From contig NZ_CP106793.1 of NCBI RefSeq assembly GCF_025642135.1, forward strand, positions 2,587,001 through 2,651,000: a stretch of 64,000 bases of DNA. Reading direction: 5' to 3'. Shown in pieces: positions 49,483 to 57,986 of this stretch. The DNA comes from Streptomyces cynarae. GTDB taxonomy: Bacteria > Actinomycetota > Actinomycetes > Streptomycetales > Streptomycetaceae. The position numbers and the translations under genes were made by a program. The notes under the pieces are model-generated. The model had not been told where the DNA came from, ran no database searches, and was given only the letters and a program-made list of their open reading frames with translations. Numbering within the stretch: the stretch's first letter is position 1; each line of letters begins with the position of its first letter.

Positions 49483-50417
49483 TCAGTCTCCCGGCCACAG
49501 CCCCGGCAGCGGCGTGAAGGCGTGCCGCACCTGGTGCGGTACCTGCTCCCCCAGCAGGCGACGCATCGCCTCCGCCGCGCGGACCGCCGCGTCGGCGCAG
49601 CAGTTGTTGAACAGGACGTGCACCTGTTCCGTCCGCTCGGCCAGGCCCCGCACCCGTGGCACCCACTCCGCCAGTTCCCCCTCGGTGTACGCGTGGCGGT
49701 AGGCGTCCTCCTTGGACCCGGTGCCCCAGTGGGGGCTGCGTCCGTGGAACCGCACGACGGCCAGCCGCCGTGTCGTGACCGGCGCGAAGGGCGGCATCGA
49801 GGTCGGCAGGTCCCGCGCCGTGTCCACGGCGACCGCCGTTGCGTCCAGATCCGCGAGCATTGCCGCCGTGGCCGTCTCCCGGTCGCCCCGCCACCAGTCC
49901 GGGTGCCGGAACTCGACGGCGAACGGCCAGCCGCGGGCCCGCTCACGGCAGGCGCGTACGAACGCCTCCGACCGTGGGCCGGGAGTGAGCGAGGGAGGGA
50001 ACTGGAACAGGACCGTCCCGAGCCGTCCGGCCCGCCGCAGCGGCGCCAGCGCTTCGGTGAAGCGTGCCCATAACTCGTCGAGCAGGCCCGCGTCGCCGCC
50101 GCCCGGATCCGGGGCGCGCCGTCGGCCAGGGCCGGCCGCAGGTCGGCGGGCAGCGCGTCCGGCCGTGTCGGATGTCCCGTCAGCAGTGAGAAGGCCTTGA
50201 CGTCGAAGACGAAGCCGTCAGGTGTCCGCTCCACCCACAGGCGGCTGGTGCGTTCGCTGGGCAGCGCGTAGTACGAGGAGTCCGCCTCGACCACGGGAAA
50301 CCGCTCGGCATAGAACCTCAGCCGTCCCTCCGCGTCGCGCCGCCCCCGCGGATACCAGCCGCTCGCCACCAGCGCCCGGTCCGTCCACGAACAGGTGCCC
50401 ACGAGGATGTCGCCCAT
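49483..50417 (-). pseudogene. DUF72 (YecE-like) gene with a frameshift
   Basis: From ATG 50417 the protein begins MGDILVGTCSWTDRALV and runs to DLRPALADGAP. The frame is lost near 50105-50118, at a CCCC/GGGG run. Reading resumes one frame over as DPGGGDAGLLDELWARF and ends at 49483 with FNNCCADAAVRAAEAMRRLL and PLPGLWPGD. Total length is 935 bases, one short of a multiple of three. Family signatures (G-T-S/C-W near the start, FNNC near the end) are intact. The resumed frame uses a TTA codon at 50071-50073, which would need the bldA tRNA. An assembly error is as likely as a mutation. Confidence 0.75.
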
Positions 50418-50588
50418 GAGGGCCGTGTTACCCGGGGACGTACGGCCATGTCCGGCCGTTGCGGCGCGCCGGCAATTCACCGGCTCTTCATCCGCCGGGT
50501 CGTGGGGCGTGGGGCGAGGGCACCTTGGCGTGAGCATGCTCTGGCAGCGCTGCCCCCCCCCCGTAGCCCCCCTCACCGGAGGTTGATT

Positions 50589-51476
50589 GTGTCCGGCAGT
50601 TCCCTGTACCGCCGCACCCGTACCACCGTGGCGTCCGTGGCGGCCTTCGCCGCAGCAGCGATCGGGCTGTGGACCGGGCTCGGCGGTGAGTCCGCGCACG
50701 CCGCGGGCTCCGTCCCAAGCCCGGACCACGTGGTCGTCGTGGTCATGGAGAATCACGCGTACAGCCAGATCATCGGCTCCTCCAGCGCCCCGTACATCAA
50801 CTCGTTGAAGTCCGGGGGCGCCAACCTCACCCAGTCCTACGCCATCACGCACCCCAGCCAGCCCAACTACCTCGCATTGTTCTCCGGTTCCACCCAGGGC
50901 ATCACGGACGACAGTTGCTACACCCCCGGCTTCTCCTCCGCCCGCAACCTGGCCTCCGAGCAGCTCGCCGCGGGCCGCACGTGGGCCAGCTACAACGAGT
51001 CACTGCCCAGCCAGGGCTCGACCACCTGCAGCAGCGGCAACTACGCCCGCAAGCACAACCCGTGGTTCGCCTTCAGCAACGTGCCGACGTCGAGCGCCAA
51101 GACCTTCGCGCAGTTCCCCACCGACTACACCACGCTGCCCCAGCTGTCCTTCGTCGTCCCCAACCTGTGCAGCGACATGCACGACTGCTCGATCTCGACC
51201 GGTGACACCTGGCTGAAGAACAACCTGGGCGCCTACGCCACCTGGGCCAAGACCCACAACAGCCTCCTCGTCGTCACGTTCGACGAGGACAACAAGCTCA
51301 GCGGCAACCGCATCCCGACGGTGCTGTACGGCCAGCCGGTGACCCCGGGCTCCAGCACCTCCACCACCTACAACCACTACGACCTGCTGCGCACCCTGGA
51401 GGACACCCAGGGCCTGACGACGCACGCGGGCAACGCCGCCTCCGCCACGGACATCACCGGCATCTGGGCGTCGTGA
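50589..51476 (+). CDS. Secreted phosphoesterase (alkaline phosphatase superfamily)
   Basis: 295 residues from GTG 50589, with CGGAGG 7 bases upstream. A signal peptide (VASVAAFAAAAIGLWTGLGGESAHA) ends near residue 35. The core is of the phosphoesterase family PF04185: HVVVVVMENHAYSQIIG, HPSQPNYLALFSG and LLVVTFDEDN, which hold metal and phosphate ligands in acid phosphatases and phospholipase C relatives. It probably releases phosphate from extracellular substrates. The transporter gene starts one base after its stop, suggesting an operon. Confidence 0.88.
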   Translation: MSGSSLYRRTRTTVASVAAFAAAAIGLWTGLGGESAHAAGSVPSPDHVVVVVMENHAYSQIIGSSSAPYINSLKSGGANLTQSYAITHPSQPNYLALFSGSTQGITDDSCYTPGFSSARNLASEQLAAGRTWASYNESLPSQGSTTCSSGNYARKHNPWFAFSNVPTSSAKTFAQFPTDYTTLPQLSFVVPNLCSDMHDCSISTGDTWLKNNLGAYATWAKTHNSLLVVTFDEDNKLSGNRIPTVLYGQPVTPGSSTSTTYNHYDLLRTLEDTQGLTTHAGNAASATDITGIWAS

Positions 51477-51477
51477 C

Positions 51478-52788
51478 ATGTACGTAGCGGACAGCCGCGC
51501 CGGTTCCCCCAAGCTCTCGACTTCGCTCGAGCAGGGGGGACCCCCATCGGCAACGGCGTCCGCGGACGGCGCCGCCCGGCCTTGTGCCGGGCGGCGCCTC
51601 ACCGCGGTCGCCCCGACCGTGCTCGCGCTCGGCGCGGTCAGCCTGATCACCGACGTCTCCTCCGAGATGGTCACGGCGGTGCTCCCGCTGTACCTCGTCA
51701 CGGGCCTCGGCCTGTCCCCGCTTGGCTTCGGCCTGCTGGACGGCGTCTACAACGGCTTCTCCGCGCTCGTACGGCTCGCCGGAGGCCATCTGGCCGACCG
51801 GGGCGGAGGCCGTCACAAGTGGGTGGCAGGCCTCGGCTACGGCATCTCGGCCCTGTGCAAACCCCTTCTGCTGGTGGCCCACACACTCACCCCCATCGGC
51901 CTGGTCCTGGCCGCCGACCGCACCGGCAAGGGCCTGCGCACCGCTCCCCGGGACGCGCTGATCTCCCTGTCCAGCACCCCGGAGACCCGTGGCCGCGCCT
52001 TCGGTGTGCACCGTGCGATGGACACGGCGGGCGCCCTGCTCGGCCCGCTCGTGGCGTTCCTGATCCTGCGGGCGACGGTGGACGGCTACGACGCGGTGTT
52101 CACGGTGAGCTTCTGCGTGGCCGTGACGGGCGTCCTCGTCCTGGTGCTGTTCGTGCCCGGCGGCCGCGCGCACTCCCCGGCGGCCGGCGACGGCCCCCGG
52201 CCGACCCTCCGCGCCGCCCTCGCCCTGCTGCACCGCCGCGACCTGCGCCGTCTCACGGTCTGCGCGCTGCTGCTCGGCCTCGCCACGGTCAGCGACTCCT
52301 TCGTCTACCTGCTGCTGCAACGCCGCCTCGGTGTCCCCGACCGCTGGTTCGCGCTGCTGCCGCTGGGCACGGCGGCCGCGTTCCTGCTGCTGGCGATGCC
52401 GCTCGGGCGGCTCGCGGACAAGGTGGGCCGCTGGCGGATCTTCCTGGCGGGCCACGCAGCGCTGCTCCTGGCCTACGCCCTGCTGCTCACGTCCTGGCAC
52501 GCGGCGGCCCTGCCGTACGCCGTGCTCGCCCTGCACGGCGGCTTCTACGCGGCCACCGACGGCGTGCTGATGGCGGCGGCCTCCGACAGCGTCCCCGAGG
52601 AACTGCGCTCCTCCGGTCTCGCCGTGGTGCAGACGGGCCAGGCACTCGCCCGGTTCGCCTGCTCGCTGGGGTTCGGGGCGGTCTGGACGGTGTGGGGCGA
52701 CCGCACGGCCCTGACGGCCTCCGCGGTGGCGCTCGCGGTGTGCGCGGCCTTCTCCTTGACGACGCTCCGCCCGAAAGGCACGGCATGA
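51478..52788 (+). CDS. MFS transporter
   Basis: 436 residues from ATG 51478, which sits one base after the phosphoesterase TGA and is probably translated by coupling. About 12 transmembrane helices are visible (VLALGAVSLITDVSSEMVTAVLPLYLV at the first). The loop GGHLADRGGGRHKWVAGLGYG is the MFS motif between helices 2 and 3. The first 25 residues include SPKLSTSLEQGGPPSAT, encoded by repeat copy 3, and no such tail is needed by the family, so the native start may lie further inside. The substrate is unknown. Confidence 0.85.
   Translation: MYVADSRAGSPKLSTSLEQGGPPSATASADGAARPCAGRRLTAVAPTVLALGAVSLITDVSSEMVTAVLPLYLVTGLGLSPLGFGLLDGVYNGFSALVRLAGGHLADRGGGRHKWVAGLGYGISALCKPLLLVAHTLTPIGLVLAADRTGKGLRTAPRDALISLSSTPETRGRAFGVHRAMDTAGALLGPLVAFLILRATVDGYDAVFTVSFCVAVTGVLVLVLFVPGGRAHSPAAGDGPRPTLRAALALLHRRDLRRLTVCALLLGLATVSDSFVYLLLQRRLGVPDRWFALLPLGTAAAFLLLAMPLGRLADKVGRWRIFLAGHAALLLAYALLLTSWHAAALPYAVLALHGGFYAATDGVLMAAASDSVPEELRSSGLAVVQTGQALARFACSLGFGAVWTVWGDRTALTASAVALAVCAAFSLTTLRPKGTA
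51506..51545. repeat. 40-bp palindromic repeat, copy 3, at the transporter N-terminus
   Basis: CCCCCAAGCTCTCGACTTCG followed by CTCGAGCAGGGGGGACCCCC. It is read in frame as PKLSTSLEQGGPP. The match to copy 1 (5606-5645, opposite strand) is 36 of 40. Confidence 0.8.
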
Positions 52789-53822
52789 CGGTACGCACCC
52801 GCATCCTGGTCCTGCTCTCGGCCCTCCTGGTCCTGGCGGGGGTCGGCACGGCCTCGGTCCTGCACGCGTCGGCGCGGGCGGAGCGCAGGGACCAGGCCCA
52901 GGCCGGCGGCCCTCGGATCACCTCGGGCAAGGTCACGCTCACCCAGCCCGGCCGCATGGTGTTCCGCAACATGGCGTGGGGCCCGCACCGCGACGAACTC
53001 ACGACCGTCCCGGCGTCGGACCCCTCCGGCCCGCGCACCGCCTCGGGCGTGAAGTGCCTGCGCTTCTACGCCGCCGCGGGCACCGGAGTCTGCCTCCAGG
53101 CCGTGCACGGGCCGGTCTCGGACACCTACCGCGCACTGATCCTCGACGCGTCACTGCACATCAGGGCGCACTACGACGTCCCGGGCATCCCGTCCCGCGC
53201 CCGGGTCTCCCCCAGCGGCCACTACGCGGCGTGGACGGCGTTCGTGGGCGGCGACTCGTACGCGGGAACGGACTTCTCGACCCGTGCGGCGATCGTGGAC
53301 ATCCGCACGGGCGCGCTGACGCCGTCCCTGGAGGCGTACCGCATCGTCAAGGACGGCAGGACGTACCACGCGTCGGACGTGAACTTCTGGGGAGTGACGT
53401 TCGCGTCCGACGACCGGACGTTCTACGCGACCCTGGCGACGAAGGGCACGACGTACCTGGTCCGGGGCGACCTGCGCGCCCGCACGGTCACCACCCTCCA
53501 TCCGAACGTCGAGTGCCCCTCCCTGTCCCCCGACGGCACGCGGATCGCGTACAAGAAGCGGGTGAAGGGCCTGCCCAAGGACGCCCCCTGGCACCTGTAC
53601 GTGCTGGATCTGCGCACGATGCGCGAAACCCCGCTCGCGGAGTCCCGCAGCGTGGACGACCAAGCGGTCTGGCGTGACGAACACACGGTGGTGTACGCGC
53701 TGCCGGGCGACTTCGGAGCGGACCTGTACCAGGTCCCGGCGGACGGCACGGGCGCCCCGCGCCGGATCGACAGCGCGGCGGTGTCCCCGGCGTTCGTCGG
53801 CGGGACGGGACCGGCGTCCTGA
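52785..53822 (+). CDS. TolB-like beta-propeller secreted or anchored protein
   Basis: 345 residues. The start overlaps the transporter stop as ATGA, so the genes are coupled. The N-terminal helix (RILVLLSALLVLAGVGTASVLHA) is a signal peptide or anchor. The rest has propeller-type repeats with WD40-like TolB sequence: RARVSPSGHYAAWTAF, CPSLSPDGTRIAYKKR, HLYVLDLRTMRETPLA and DDQAVWRDEHTVVYAL. It probably binds a protein or ligand outside the membrane, together with the phosphoesterase and transporter upstream. Confidence 0.82.
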   Translation: MTVRTRILVLLSALLVLAGVGTASVLHASARAERRDQAQAGGPRITSGKVTLTQPGRMVFRNMAWGPHRDELTTVPASDPSGPRTASGVKCLRFYAAAGTGVCLQAVHGPVSDTYRALILDASLHIRAHYDVPGIPSRARVSPSGHYAAWTAFVGGDSYAGTDFSTRAAIVDIRTGALTPSLEAYRIVKDGRTYHASDVNFWGVTFASDDRTFYATLATKGTTYLVRGDLRARTVTTLHPNVECPSLSPDGTRIAYKKRVKGLPKDAPWHLYVLDLRTMRETPLAESRSVDDQAVWRDEHTVVYALPGDFGADLYQVPADGTGAPRRIDSAAVSPAFVGGTGPAS

Positions 53823-53825
53823 TCG

Positions 53826-54509
53826 TCAGTAGTCCAGCCCCGCGAACCAGTCGCCGCGACCGCCCGGGGTCAGGTCGAGGAGGTGCCATACGGGGTTGAG
53901 CAGGTCGATGCCGCGCTGGTCGATGTCTTCGGCCATGCGCGGATGGGCCGAGTAGAAGTGGCGGACCGATCCGTCGCCGTCCCGGGTGAAGACGGAGACG
54001 GTGGAGTCCTGCGCGCCGTCCTCGTCCTCGCTGCCGAGGTCGTACTTGAAGGTGCTGTCGCCGCAGCTCAGCAGGCGCAGCCGGGACCAGCCGCGGTTGC
54101 GGGCGTGCTGCCGCAGGGTGGGCGCGTCGGCCGCGGCGGCGACGGCGAAGTCGGCTCTCTGGGCGATGTGGTGGGCGACACCGTTGAAGCCGTCGATCCA
54201 CAGGGTGCACATCGGGCAGGGATCGGTCTGCAACTTGCCGTACATGAAGTGGTAGACGATCAGCGGCCGGTCCGGGGCGGTGAACAGCCCGCTGAGGGTG
54301 ACCTCGCGGACGGGGGTGTCGCCCTCGTCCAGGTCCGCCGGGCCTTCGAGGAAGACGTAGTCGTCGACGACAGGGCCCTCAGGGAGCGCCCGGCGCCGGG
54401 AAGCGACCTCCTCCCGGTGGCGCATGAGCTCGATCTCGGCGAGCCGGAGCTCTTCGCGGGCGGCGAGGTAGTCGGCGGACTCGCCGGGCAGTCGGGTGTG
54501 CCGCACCAT
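53826..54509 (-). CDS. DUF899 thioredoxin-like protein
   Basis: 227 residues from ATG 54509, with a perfect AGGAGGT 4 bases upstream. The DUF899 signature regions are LIVYHFMYGKLQTDPCPMCTLWIDGFNG, with a thioredoxin-like C-P-M-C, and SRLRLLSCGDSTFKYDLGSEDEDGAQDSTVSVFTRDGDGSVRHFYSAHPRM. The activity of the family is unknown, and a redox role is inferred from the C-x-x-C. It ends 3 bases from the convergent TolB-like gene and is the last ordinary chromosomal gene before the island. Confidence 0.88.
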   Translation of the reverse strand: MVRHTRLPGESADYLAAREELRLAEIELMRHREEVASRRRALPEGPVVDDYVFLEGPADLDEGDTPVREVTLSGLFTAPDRPLIVYHFMYGKLQTDPCPMCTLWIDGFNGVAHHIAQRADFAVAAAADAPTLRQHARNRGWSRLRLLSCGDSTFKYDLGSEDEDGAQDSTVSVFTRDGDGSVRHFYSAHPRMAEDIDQRGIDLLNPVWHLLDLTPGGRGDWFAGLDY

Positions 54510-54585
54510 CACGACCTCCTGGGTGGGGGGAGCCCCGAGGTCATTCGAGTCTAGGGCGGCATGCCCGGCGGCGCCGGGACGCGCC

Positions 54586-54616
54586 GGGGGCCGACGATCC
54601 ACGACCGTCGGCCCCC
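54586..54616 (-). terminator. Terminator hairpin, left copy
   Basis: GGGGGCCGACG (54586-54596) pairs with CGTCGGCCCCC (54606-54616), loop ATCCACGAC. It is nearly the same as the glnA2 terminator at 62050-62080 and lies 22 bases from the left glnA2 end copy, as expected for the original glnA2 terminator. Confidence 0.85.
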
Positions 54617-54638
54617 GCCCAGCAGACCGCTGAGACCT

Positions 54639-54687
54639 GCCCCTACAGCACCGGCAGGTTCTTCCGCAGCTCGAACGCCGCGACCTC
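54639..54687 (-). other. Left copy of the glnA2 3' end (proposed attL)
   Basis: 49 bases match 62113-62161 with one difference (C at 54681, T at 62155). On the minus strand this copy encodes EVAAFELRKNLPVL followed by TAG, against EVTAFELRKNLPVL in the intact gene. Upstream of it (rightward) the similarity stops. With the hairpin at 54586-54616 the related block is about 100 bases. It marks the left edge of the island. Confidence 0.85.
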
Positions 54688-54739
54688 GGGCTTCGGCGAG
54701 GGGCCGACGGCCGCATCCTGCTGACACGGCCCCGATCCG

Positions 54740-55093
54740 CTACTCCAGGACACCGAGCTCGTTGTCCGGGCGGCAGTGCGGACATGCCTTCACCTGGTGG
54801 CGCAGTGCGTCGAGGACCTGCGCCCTGGTCGCCGGGCGGCACCGCCCGCTCTTCGCCGCCGCCCAGCAGTCGCCCACGTGCACCGCGTCCACGTTCCGCC
54901 GGTTCAGGCCGTACTGGATCAGCCACTCGGGCGGCGGCGGCCGCATCTCCTCGGCCTGGCGGCGCTCCGCCTCCCGCCGCTCCTCGTCCGCGATCCAGCG
55001 GTCGAGCTGCGCCACGGCCGCCGTCGCCTGCTGCACCACGACGCGGCGCGCGAAGCGCAGCAGCTCCAGACGGGACAGCGGGGTATCGCTCAC
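54740..55093 (-). CDS. DUF6233 small protein
   Basis: 117 residues from ATG 55093. The N-terminal helix LELLRFARRVVVQQATAAVAQLDRWIADEERREAERR is followed by the family core PPPPEWLIQYGLNRRNVDAVHVGDCWAAAKSGRCRPATRAQVLDALRHQVKACPHCRPDNELGVL. A C-P-H-C pair could bind zinc with the other cysteine. DUF6233 is Streptomyces-specific, often found in many copies per genome and on mobile DNA; function unknown. It is the leftmost island gene. Confidence 0.82.
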   Translation of the reverse strand: MSDTPLSRLELLRFARRVVVQQATAAVAQLDRWIADEERREAERRQAEEMRPPPPEWLIQYGLNRRNVDAVHVGDCWAAAKSGRCRPATRAQVLDALRHQVKACPHCRPDNELGVLE

Positions 55094-55272
55094 ACGTTCG
55101 ATTGTAGGCGGCGTACTGATCGCGTCACACCGTCGAGATGCCCATGATCTATCGCACCGAACGTCGAGCGATTCTCATCGAAGTCCGAGTGGTTCGGGTC
55201 ACTAGTACGCGACCAGGACGACGCGCCGATGCGGCTCCTTCCTCGCCGGCGCCATCGCGGGTCGCGCAGTTG

Positions 55273-56292
55273 CTACGCGCGGGGTGGCGCGGTGCTGCCG
55301 CGGATGACGAGCTGGGTGGGTACGACGACGTCGCGGTCGGTCTCTTCGCCCTGCAGGATCTTCAAGAGCATGCGTCCGGCACGTTCTCCTTGCTCGCGGA
55401 CGGGTTGGCGGACGGTGGTGAGGTCGGTGAGTTCGGCTATGGGGTGGTCGTCGATGCCGATGACGGAGATGTCCTCGGGGATGCGCAGGCCGGCGCGGCG
55501 CAGGGTGCGGATGGCGCCGAGGGCCACTTCGTCGGAGTGGGCGTAGACGGCGGTGGGCGGCTCGGGCTGGCTGAGCAGCTTGGCCATGGCGTCGGCGCCC
55601 TCGGCGCCACCCCAGTCGACAGTGACGACGAGGCGTTCGTCGAGGGGAATACCCGCCTCGCGCAGGGCGGCGTAGTAGGCGTTGGAGCGGCCGGAGGGCT
55701 GCACCTCGTCGGGCTGGTCGGGGTCGACGGCGGCGATCATGGCGATGCGGCGGTGGCCGAGGAAGAGCAGGTGGTTCATGGCCTGGCGGCCGGCTGTCTC
55801 GTCGTCGATGGACACGTTCGGGTAGGGGGCGTGCTGGCCGCCCGCGGCGATGATCGTGACGCCCATGAGTTCCAGCCTCCGCTGCTCCTCCTCGCCGACG
55901 GGGAAGGCCAGGACGACGACGGCGTCGACCTTGCGCCGGGCGGGCAGCCGGTGGAAAAAGTCGTGGCGATCCTCGATGCCGTCGACGTGGTACAGCAGCA
56001 CATCGAGTTCGGCGGCGCGCAGGACTGATTCCAGTCCTTCGAGGAGGGTGGCGAAGAACCAGCGCGAGATGTGCGGTACGACCACCGCGACCCGGCCGGT
56101 GGCGCCGCCGGCCAGGCGGGACGCCTCGGGGGAGACGACATAGGACAGCTCTTCGGCGACCGCCCGAACGCGGCGTCGGGTGGCTTCGGAGACGCCGCTT
56201 TCGTTGTTGAGCGCGCGTGAGGCGGTGGCCATCGAGACGCCGGCCGCGCGGGCCACGTCCGCCATGTTGATCTTCCGAGAGCTCTGCGCCAT
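55273..56292 (-). CDS. LacI-family repressor of the island sugar locus
   Basis: 339 residues. The helix-turn-helix is KINMADVARAAGVSMATASRALNNESGVSEATRRRV, with the hinge helix RLAGGATGRVAVVVPHISRWFFATLLEGLE. The effector domain ends with ISVIGIDDHPIAELTDLTTVRQPV. It is divergent from the binding-protein gene. Identical GGAAACGCTTCC sites lie before both genes (56316-56327 and 56470-56481), so it should repress the transport operon and itself until its sugar is present. Confidence 0.93.
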   Translation of the reverse strand: MAQSSRKINMADVARAAGVSMATASRALNNESGVSEATRRRVRAVAEELSYVVSPEASRLAGGATGRVAVVVPHISRWFFATLLEGLESVLRAAELDVLLYHVDGIEDRHDFFHRLPARRKVDAVVVLAFPVGEEEQRRLELMGVTIIAAGGQHAPYPNVSIDDETAGRQAMNHLLFLGHRRIAMIAAVDPDQPDEVQPSGRSNAYYAALREAGIPLDERLVVTVDWGGAEGADAMAKLLSQPEPPTAVYAHSDEVALGAIRTLRRAGLRIPEDISVIGIDDHPIAELTDLTTVRQPVREQGERAGRMLLKILQGEETDRDVVVPTQLVIRGSTAPPRA

Positions 56293-56315
56293 GCCGGAAG
56301 GCTAACCCACGGATC

Positions 56316-56327
56316 GGAAACGCTTCC
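56316..56327. promoter_or_regulatory. LacI operator, autoregulatory site
   Basis: GGAAACGCTTCC, an imperfect palindrome of LacI type, 24 bases upstream of the repressor start codon and identical to the site at 56470-56481. Confidence 0.85.
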
Positions 56328-56431
56328 ATTTTCGCGAAAGAACCCTTCAAGGGTTCCCTGCGGTCGATCAGCAACCGCACGTATGCATCTCATTGTTTCT
56401 GCACTTCAAAACGGTGTTGCGGTTTCGTTAC

Positions 56432-56481
56432 TTGACAGCCTCGACCCAGACACTCAGTCTTTCGGCAACGGAAACGCTTCC
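56432..56481 (+). promoter_or_regulatory. Promoter and LacI operator of the island transport operon
   Basis: TTGACA (56432-56437), 17 bases, CAGTCT (56455-56460) form a good vegetative promoter. The operator GGAAACGCTTCC (56470-56481) covers about +4 to +15, so bound repressor would block initiation. The binding-protein gene starts 97 bases downstream. Confidence 0.85.
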
Positions 56482-56577
56482 GAAACGAGCCGCCGCCTCC
56501 CCGCAGCCAGCCAGGAAGCGCCCCGAGACCTCGTCTGCCGACCGTGAACGGCAGCCGCATGGATGCGAGGAGCCATC

Positions 56578-57981
56578 ATGCTTGAGCACCCCACCCCCTC
56601 CCCGGCCAGAACAGGCACCGGCGCCGCGGGCAGGCGCCTGCGCGCCTCGCTGGCGGCCATCGCCGCCGGGTCCGCGCTGGTCACGCTGGCGGCGTGCAGC
56701 GCGCCCGGCTCGGGCTCCGCCTCCGGCTCGCCGGACGACGCGACTCCGACCGCGGTCAACACGGCCGTCGGCGACACCCCGGCGACGCTGACCCTGTTCT
56801 CGGCTGCGGGCCTGCAGACCTACGAGCAGGGCCTGGCCGACGCCTTCATGGCCAAGTACCCGAAGATCAAGGTGAAGCTGCGGGTGGAGGCGGACAACAA
56901 CTACAACACCGTGCTGCCGAGGGTGCTCGCCTCCGACTCGGCGCCGGACCTGGTGCAGCCCTTCGACCTCCTCGGCGGCGTCAAGGACCACTTGCTGACC
57001 AACCTCGACCCCTATGACAAGGCGTATGGCTGGAGCGAGAAGGTCCCGGCATCCGCGCTCGCGCCCGGCCGGGTGGCGATGGGAGTGATCGGCGGCGGAT
57101 CGCTGTATCAGGCGGGTGGCTCGGCCGGGCCGCTGGTCGGCGTCTTCTACAACAAGGACCTGGCCGCCAAGGTCGGCATGAAGACCGTGCCCTCGACTGT
57201 CGCCGAATTCGAGACGGTGATGGCCAAGGCGAAGAAGCAGGGGATCACCCCGATCGTGGCCTCCAACCAGGACGGCCTGATCGGCCACCTCTACAACCTG
57301 CTGCTCGGCGACTACATGGGCGCCCAGAAGCTCAGCGACATCGTCTACCACAAGCCCGGCGTCTCCCTGGACACCCCGGGGGCGGTCAAGGCCACCGAGA
57401 CCCTCCAGAAGTGGATCAAGGCCGGGTACTTCGCGTCCGACGTCAACGCCATCAACCAGGAGGCGTCGTACGGGCAGTTCACCGGCGGCAAGGGCCTGTT
57501 CTTCTTCCAGGGCAGCTGGATCACGCAGACGATCGACAAGACCTTCAAGGGCAAGTACGGCGTCTTCCCGATGCCGCCGGCCACCGAGGGCGGCGCGCAT
57601 GCCGGGATGACCAGCAACACCCTCGCCTTCTCGATCGCCGCGCGCTCGAAGAACAAGGACGCCGCGGCACTGTTCCTTGACTTCCTCACCACGCCAGAAG
57701 CGGCCAAGGTCGCGGTGAAGAACGGCTACGCCGCCCTGACAGGCGATGCGAAGAGCACCGGCAAGCCGTCCCTGTCCGGCTCGCTGACCGACCAGATCCA
57801 GACCGGCTACGCAGTGATCGCCGCCGACAACGGCTTCGACAGCTGGCTGCAAAACGTCGCGCCCGAAGTCAACACCAAGCTGACCCAGCAGCTGCAGCTG
57901 CTTGTCTCCGGCAAGGTCGAACCCGCCGGGATGGTGAAGACGCTGCAGACCACCTACGCCGACGCCCTGAAGAGCAGCTGA
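56578..57981 (+). CDS. Sugar ABC transporter binding lipoprotein
   Basis: 467 residues from ATG 56578, with GAGGAG 6-8 bases upstream; ATG 56563 would overlap this site. A long basic n-region leads to ALVTLAAC with lipidated Cys40 and a Gly/Ser linker. The body is a family 1 solute-binding protein: ATLTLFSAAGLQTYEQGLADAFMAKYPKIKVKLRVEADNNYN, LVGVFYNKDLAAKVGM, and GLFFFQGSWITQTIDK. First gene of the island operon; with the adjacent alpha-glucosidase the likely ligand is an alpha-glucoside. It is not a close copy of MalE. Confidence 0.92.
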   Translation: MLEHPTPSPARTGTGAAGRRLRASLAAIAAGSALVTLAACSAPGSGSASGSPDDATPTAVNTAVGDTPATLTLFSAAGLQTYEQGLADAFMAKYPKIKVKLRVEADNNYNTVLPRVLASDSAPDLVQPFDLLGGVKDHLLTNLDPYDKAYGWSEKVPASALAPGRVAMGVIGGGSLYQAGGSAGPLVGVFYNKDLAAKVGMKTVPSTVAEFETVMAKAKKQGITPIVASNQDGLIGHLYNLLLGDYMGAQKLSDIVYHKPGVSLDTPGAVKATETLQKWIKAGYFASDVNAINQEASYGQFTGGKGLFFFQGSWITQTIDKTFKGKYGVFPMPPATEGGAHAGMTSNTLAFSIAARSKNKDAAALFLDFLTTPEAAKVAVKNGYAALTGDAKSTGKPSLSGSLTDQIQTGYAVIAADNGFDSWLQNVAPEVNTKLTQQLQLLVSGKVEPAGMVKTLQTTYADALKSS

Positions 57982-57986
57982 GCACC

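Noticed and set aside
46719..49517. Open frame of over 900 codons on the plus strand through glnE and the tandem repeats
   Set aside because: It is antisense to glnE and enters the tandem array, where 31-bp units shift the frame at every copy. No homology is visible.
48675..50852. Single minus-strand frame joining the DUF72 start to the tandem repeats
   Set aside because: Only its first part from 50417 is DUF72. After about 50115 the correct frame is another one, and this frame runs into the repeat array by lack of stops.
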